Assembly: GCA_041628815.1 (NCBI GenBank)
Contig: JBFKOL010000069.1
Coordinates: 1 to 15,612, forward strand
Source: JBFKOL01 sp041628815
GTDB taxonomy: Bacteria; Bacteroidota; Bacteroidia; Chitinophagales; Saprospiraceae
Direction: 5' to 3'
DNA length: 15,612 nucleotides
Shown here piece by piece: positions 12,417 to 15,612 of the stretch. The notes below the pieces were generated by a model. That model saw nothing but the letters and a program-made list of their open reading frames with translations. It did not search any database and had not been told where the DNA came from. The translations under genes and the position numbers were made by a program. Positions within the stretch are counted from its first letter, which is position 1. Every line of letters starts with the position of its first letter.

Positions 12417-14904
12417 TGGTCGGTCGACGGACAAAGACTCCGGGTAATTCCCCGGTTGATTGGCCGTCGCTGAAAACCGGGCGTCCGTTGACCCATACGG
12501 TACTTATGCCGGACGACAAGGCAGTCGGATCCGAAATAGTGGCATTATCAGTTACTTGTCCCGGATCGAAAAGTACCATATCGGCGTAATAACCGGGTGT
12601 GATCAACCCACGCCCGGTTATTCCCATTCTTTCTGCCGGTAGAGAGGTCATTTTTCTAATGGCTTCTTCCAGGGTCATGATTTCCAACTCACGCACATAT
12701 CTTCCCAATACACGGGTAAATGCTCCATGACCCCTTGGGTGACCAGACATAGCACCATCAGAACAAATACTGGTGTATGGCCAACGTAAAAACAACTTCA
12801 CATCTTCTTCGCTCATAGAAGTGGCAACGATAGCACCACTCGAACCAAAAGAGTCTCCCTCCCTTATAATGCGCAGCAATGCCCGATCAGGAGATTCGCC
12901 ATATAATTCACCAATCCCTGTAACCGTCAGGCCGACGTATTGCTCATTGGCCGGAAACCGGACCATGACGGATATCGACGGATCAAACAATTCACGGGTG
13001 GCAAATCGGGCACTTTCGATACTGGTAAAATCTTTATCAGGGAACAACACACGCGGGGTTGAAGACCACATGGTGTAGGGATAAACATCGGCACTGATAT
13101 CGACACCATGTTGTCGTGCGCGCTGGAGTTTGGCAATGAGTCCGGGGGCCGTACCCCAACGGCTGCGACGTGCTATCTTTATATGCGAGATTTGTACAGG
13201 AATATCAGCGGTTATGCCGATATCGATGATCTCATCGATCGCCTCGTCAAGGTGTACATCTTCACTGCGAATGTGACTGATATAGCTGCCTCCAGCCAGG
13301 GAAGCTGTTTTTGCCAATTCGATGACTTCAGAAGTGTTGCTGTAAAAGGCGGACTCATATTCAAGCCCTGTCGACAGCCCCAGTGATCCTTTTTCAAGTT
13401 CCTGCTCAAGCAGATGTTTCATCTTGTCAATCTCGCTGTCACTGGCCTTGCGAAGCACATCACCATCCATCGCCACATGACGTAGGGTGGAATGCCCCGT
13501 GAATGTCGCTACGTTCAAGGCTGGTGGATGTGCTTTCAACATATTTACAAGCGTATCCAGATAAACAGAGCCTCCGTCCTGCCCTACAATGATCGTTGTA
13601 ATGCCCTGGCTTATCGCCGCAAGGGATTCCGGCTTTTCCGCAAGGCCCCTGTCGTGATGGCTGTGGCTGTCGATGAATCCCGGAGATAGCACCTTCCCTT
13701 CGCCATTGATCACCGGCTCACCATCGGCCGGTGTCAGATTCCCTATTTCAGCGATCCGCCCGTCGACAATACGGACATTTGCTTTAAGCCTCGGCATGCC
13801 GCTGCCATCGATGATATGAGCGCCTACAATGACGAAGGAACTAGGGAGGGTGAAATCATTCCCTTGTAATATGTCTTCGACGACCCTGCGTGAACTACCG
13901 TCCGAACCATTGGTCAAAATAATCAATGTCTCCTTGTTCGCAATATCTCTGCGTATGTAAGTCCTAAACCCCACCCATCCACCGGTATGTGAGAGTACAT
14001 TGCCAGGATCTTGTATGAACCACCCGAAACCATATCTCGTAGTGTCTCCATTCATTAATACGGCCGGTGAAAAAGCTTCTTTCAAGCTTTGGTCACTGAC
14101 CAAAACTTCATCGTAAAGTGCCTGGTCCCATTTCAATAAGTCCCTGGCGGATGCATATATGTTTCCATCACCCATGATCCCGTCATAGCGGACCAAGTCA
14201 TTGGGTACCACTTTCCCACCTTCATAGCGAATGCCGTACACCCGGGAAGAAGGAGCTTCGCTCATCATAAGGTTGTATACATAGGTATTCTGAAGATCCA
14301 GGGGACTGGCGATGTATGTATCAAAAAATGTCGCTGGATGCATGCCTGAAACCTTTTCCACGAGCGAAGCCAGAGTGGTATAATTGGTGTTTGAATATTG
14401 CCATTTTTCGCCCGGCATAAATACCAAATCCGGTTTTTTTGCGATGAGAAGGTCGAGCAACATCTTATTGGTCAAGGTGTCTTTCAGATGCATGTGGCGT
14501 CCGGCCATCTCAAAATATTCAGGAAGCCCAGAAGTTTGGTTCATCAGGTGCCGGATAGTAATGTTTGGGTAGGGGAAATCAGGTACGTGTTTTGTGACGG
14601 CATCATCAAAATCCAGCTTGCCTTGTTCTGCCAGTATCATGACCATCATTGTGTAGAATTGTTTGGAAACGGAGGCAAGGTTAAATGAAGAATTATTGGT
14701 CAAAGGTGCTCCTTCCGTACCGGTTATCCCCAAGGATCTCTCATAAATCACTTCGCCATTACGAGCGAATAATACGGTACCGTTGAACATGTGCCTTTCG
14801 TAAAGATAAGTCAAGGCCGAGTCGAGCGTCTCCGTCTTGATTTCCGTCCGAGCCTCCAATTTGAAGGCACAGATGATTAGTAGCCAAATCATGGGTCTCT
14901 TCAT
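12412..14904 (-). CDS. Secreted fusion of a serine beta-lactamase/PBP-type hydrolase and a D-aminoacylase-type amidohydrolase
   Basis: An 830-residue two-domain protein with an N-terminal signal-like stretch (core MIWLLIICAF). Residues ~25-345 are a class C beta-lactamase/D-Ala-D-Ala peptidase fold: nucleophile motif SVSK at 78-81, YSN at 170-172 and HTG at 306-308. Residues ~355-830 are a D-aminoacylase (N-acyl-D-amino-acid deacylase) amidohydrolase: VIVGAHIIDGSG start, SPGFIDSHSHHD with metal-type His414 and His416, SHIRSED (His544), QISHIK (His574), SDG (Asp716) and HPRGHGAF. The zinc-binding Cys of characterised D-aminoacylases (the GNCG position) is Asp443 here (GQDGG). Each half has about the normal length of its family, and the reading frame is continuous, so this looks like a true fusion. 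Likely role: hydrolysis of D-amino-acid peptides or amides in the periplasm, then deacylation of N-acyl-D-amino acids. The exact substrate is inference. Confidence 0.88.
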   Translation of the reverse strand: MKRPMIWLLIICAFKLEARTEIKTETLDSALTYLYERHMFNGTVLFARNGEVIYERSLGITGTEGAPLTNNSSFNLASVSKQFYTMMVMILAEQGKLDFDDAVTKHVPDFPYPNITIRHLMNQTSGLPEYFEMAGRHMHLKDTLTNKMLLDLLIAKKPDLVFMPGEKWQYSNTNYTTLASLVEKVSGMHPATFFDTYIASPLDLQNTYVYNLMMSEAPSSRVYGIRYEGGKVVPNDLVRYDGIMGDGNIYASARDLLKWDQALYDEVLVSDQSLKEAFSPAVLMNGDTTRYGFGWFIQDPGNVLSHTGGWVGFRTYIRRDIANKETLIILTNGSDGSSRRVVEDILQGNDFTLPSSFVIVGAHIIDGSGMPRLKANVRIVDGRIAEIGNLTPADGEPVINGEGKVLSPGFIDSHSHHDRGLAEKPESLAAISQGITTIIVGQDGGSVYLDTLVNMLKAHPPALNVATFTGHSTLRHVAMDGDVLRKASDSEIDKMKHLLEQELEKGSLGLSTGLEYESAFYSNTSEVIELAKTASLAGGSYISHIRSEDVHLDEAIDEIIDIGITADIPVQISHIKIARRSRWGTAPGLIAKLQRARQHGVDISADVYPYTMWSSTPRVLFPDKDFTSIESARFATRELFDPSISVMVRFPANEQYVGLTVTGIGELYGESPDRALLRIIREGDSFGSSGAIVATSMSEEDVKLFLRWPYTSICSDGAMSGHPRGHGAFTRVLGRYVRELEIMTLEEAIRKMTSLPAERMGITGRGLITPGYYADMVLFDPGQVTDNATISDPTALSSGISTVWVNGRPVFSDGQSTGELPGVFVRRPTN

Positions 14905-14979
14905 AAGCTTGATGGTTGGGTGGTTGAAAATATCGATTTTATGTCGTTTGGTTACATTCGCCCAATTCTTCAGATGTGT

Positions 14980-15612
14980 ATGGCAAAAACATTATTGATT
15001 GTTTTCTTTTTTGCCTGGCAATCAATGCTCGCACAATCCATCAAACTGGAACAGGAGGAATCTCTTAATTCAGTCCATCTTCATCTGATCAATGCATTTC
15101 ACGGTCCGGTGAAAGTACTGTTTCAGCCGAAGAAGGATATGGAAGAAATAGTTGCTTTCAGAGAAGAAGTAGTTGTCGGCCCGCTCGATACGATCGTACG
15201 CGTAGTTTCCATCTCCAAATCAGTAGTTCATGGCTTAAAGGAATTTGACTGGAAATCCTATCTCATAGTAACGCCCATCTCGGAGATCCCAATGAGTCTG
15301 CCCATGACGATGAATTCATCTATCAATTGCCCTTTGCCAAAGGTAGGTCATACAGGATACTGCAAGGTTGGAATGGTAGTTTATCACATCGAGATAAAAA
15401 GTCGATGTGTGCCATTGATTTCGACATGCCCGTGGGAGATACTGTTTATGCTGCACGGGGAGGCATTGTAGTTTGTACGACGGACCATTTCAATGACAGG
15501 GGTGGACTTTCCTTCCGTGACAAGGCGAATCAAGTCGTTCTTTTACATGATGATGTGACACTGGGTTTTTATGTACACCTTGAATTTGAGGGGTTATGGT
15601 TCGTCCTGGTAA
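14980..15612 (+). pseudogene. M23 (LytM-type) peptidase gene interrupted by a frameshift; partial at right edge
   Basis: The start at 14980 opens a clear signal peptide (core TLLIVFFFAW, cleavage near MLAQ); longer in-frame starts upstream lack one. The first frame stays family-like to about ...SYLIVTP (15276), then turns to nonsense and stops at 15469-15471. From 15276 another frame continues seamlessly as HLGDPNESAHDDEFIYQLPF, then GRSYRILQGWNG, SHRDKK, AIDFDMPVGDTVYAARGG and FYVHL. This is the M23 fold, with zinc-ligand candidates His (codon 15387-15389) and Asp (15417-15419) and the later VHL histidine. Restoring one base in the CCC run at 15274-15276 joins both parts. M23 enzymes cut peptidoglycan cross-bridges. 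Either the gene is recently inactivated or the assembly has an indel error. The 3' end lies beyond the window. Confidence 0.8.

Noticed and set aside
12191..12589. 132-codon plus-strand frame across the convergent junction
   Set aside because: It overlaps the well-supported membrane protein gene and the 3' end of the fusion gene in other frames; its protein looks like out-of-frame sequence.
14920..14979. Start at 14920 for the M23-type gene
   Set aside because: The first 20 residues do not form a signal peptide. The ATG at 14980 opens one directly.

Overview
The window looks like a chromosomal segment of a Bacteroidota bacterium, possibly from the Saprospiria (Lewinella-like) side. That family-level guess is inference. 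The phylum call rests on several signs: an ECF sigma factor overlapping an anti-sigma factor with a TPR-like tail; a TonB-dependent receptor with an N-terminal CarboxypepD_reg-like domain, paired with a small lipoprotein; TAnnTTTG-type -7 promoter boxes; few Shine-Dalgarno sites; and many secreted proteins and lipoproteins of unknown function. I saw no rRNA, tRNA, CRISPR array or intact insertion sequence.

Layout. Positions 1-4245 read on the minus strand. Going up in coordinate they are: the N-terminus of a secreted M20-type amidohydrolase cut by the window edge, a class I SAM methyltransferase, a small putative lipoprotein, a cysteine-rich secreted protein, and a sigma/anti-sigma pair whose stop and start codons overlap (TAATG). 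Divergent from sigma is a plus-strand M48-type zinc peptidase with TPR-like repeats (4383-5831), ended by a hairpin. A plus-strand lipoprotein/TonB-receptor operon follows (6036-8934), with a good Bacteroidota promoter. Converging on it is a minus-strand sugar or polysaccharide cluster (8968-11616): an FdtA/QdtA-like sugar ketoisomerase, a GT2 glycosyltransferase and an FAD-dependent oxidoreductase, tightly packed. A small multi-spanning membrane protein (11982-12401, plus) converges on an 830-residue minus-strand gene that fuses a secreted serine beta-lactamase/PBP-type hydrolase to a D-aminoacylase-type amidohydrolase. At the right edge a divergent M23 (LytM) peptidase gene is interrupted by a one-base frameshift near 15274 and runs off the window.

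How the parts may fit together (inference). The fusion enzyme, the M23 peptidase and the M20 amidohydrolase all suit turnover or scavenging of peptidoglycan or D-amino-acid peptides, although the M20 gene is at the other end of the window. The FdtA/GT2/FAD-oxidase set, and perhaps the methyltransferase, suit cell-surface glycan synthesis. The lipoprotein/TonB receptor pair is an uptake system of unknown substrate. The sigma/anti-sigma pair shares a 137-bp divergent promoter region with the M48 peptidase, so that peptidase is a plausible regulon member.

The most noteworthy items are the two-enzyme fusion with an Asp where D-aminoacylases have their zinc-binding Cys, the orphan FdtA-like gene with an FAD oxidase instead of an aminotransferase beside it, the frameshifted M23 gene, and an open frame ending in a GTGA junction with the FdtA-like start.
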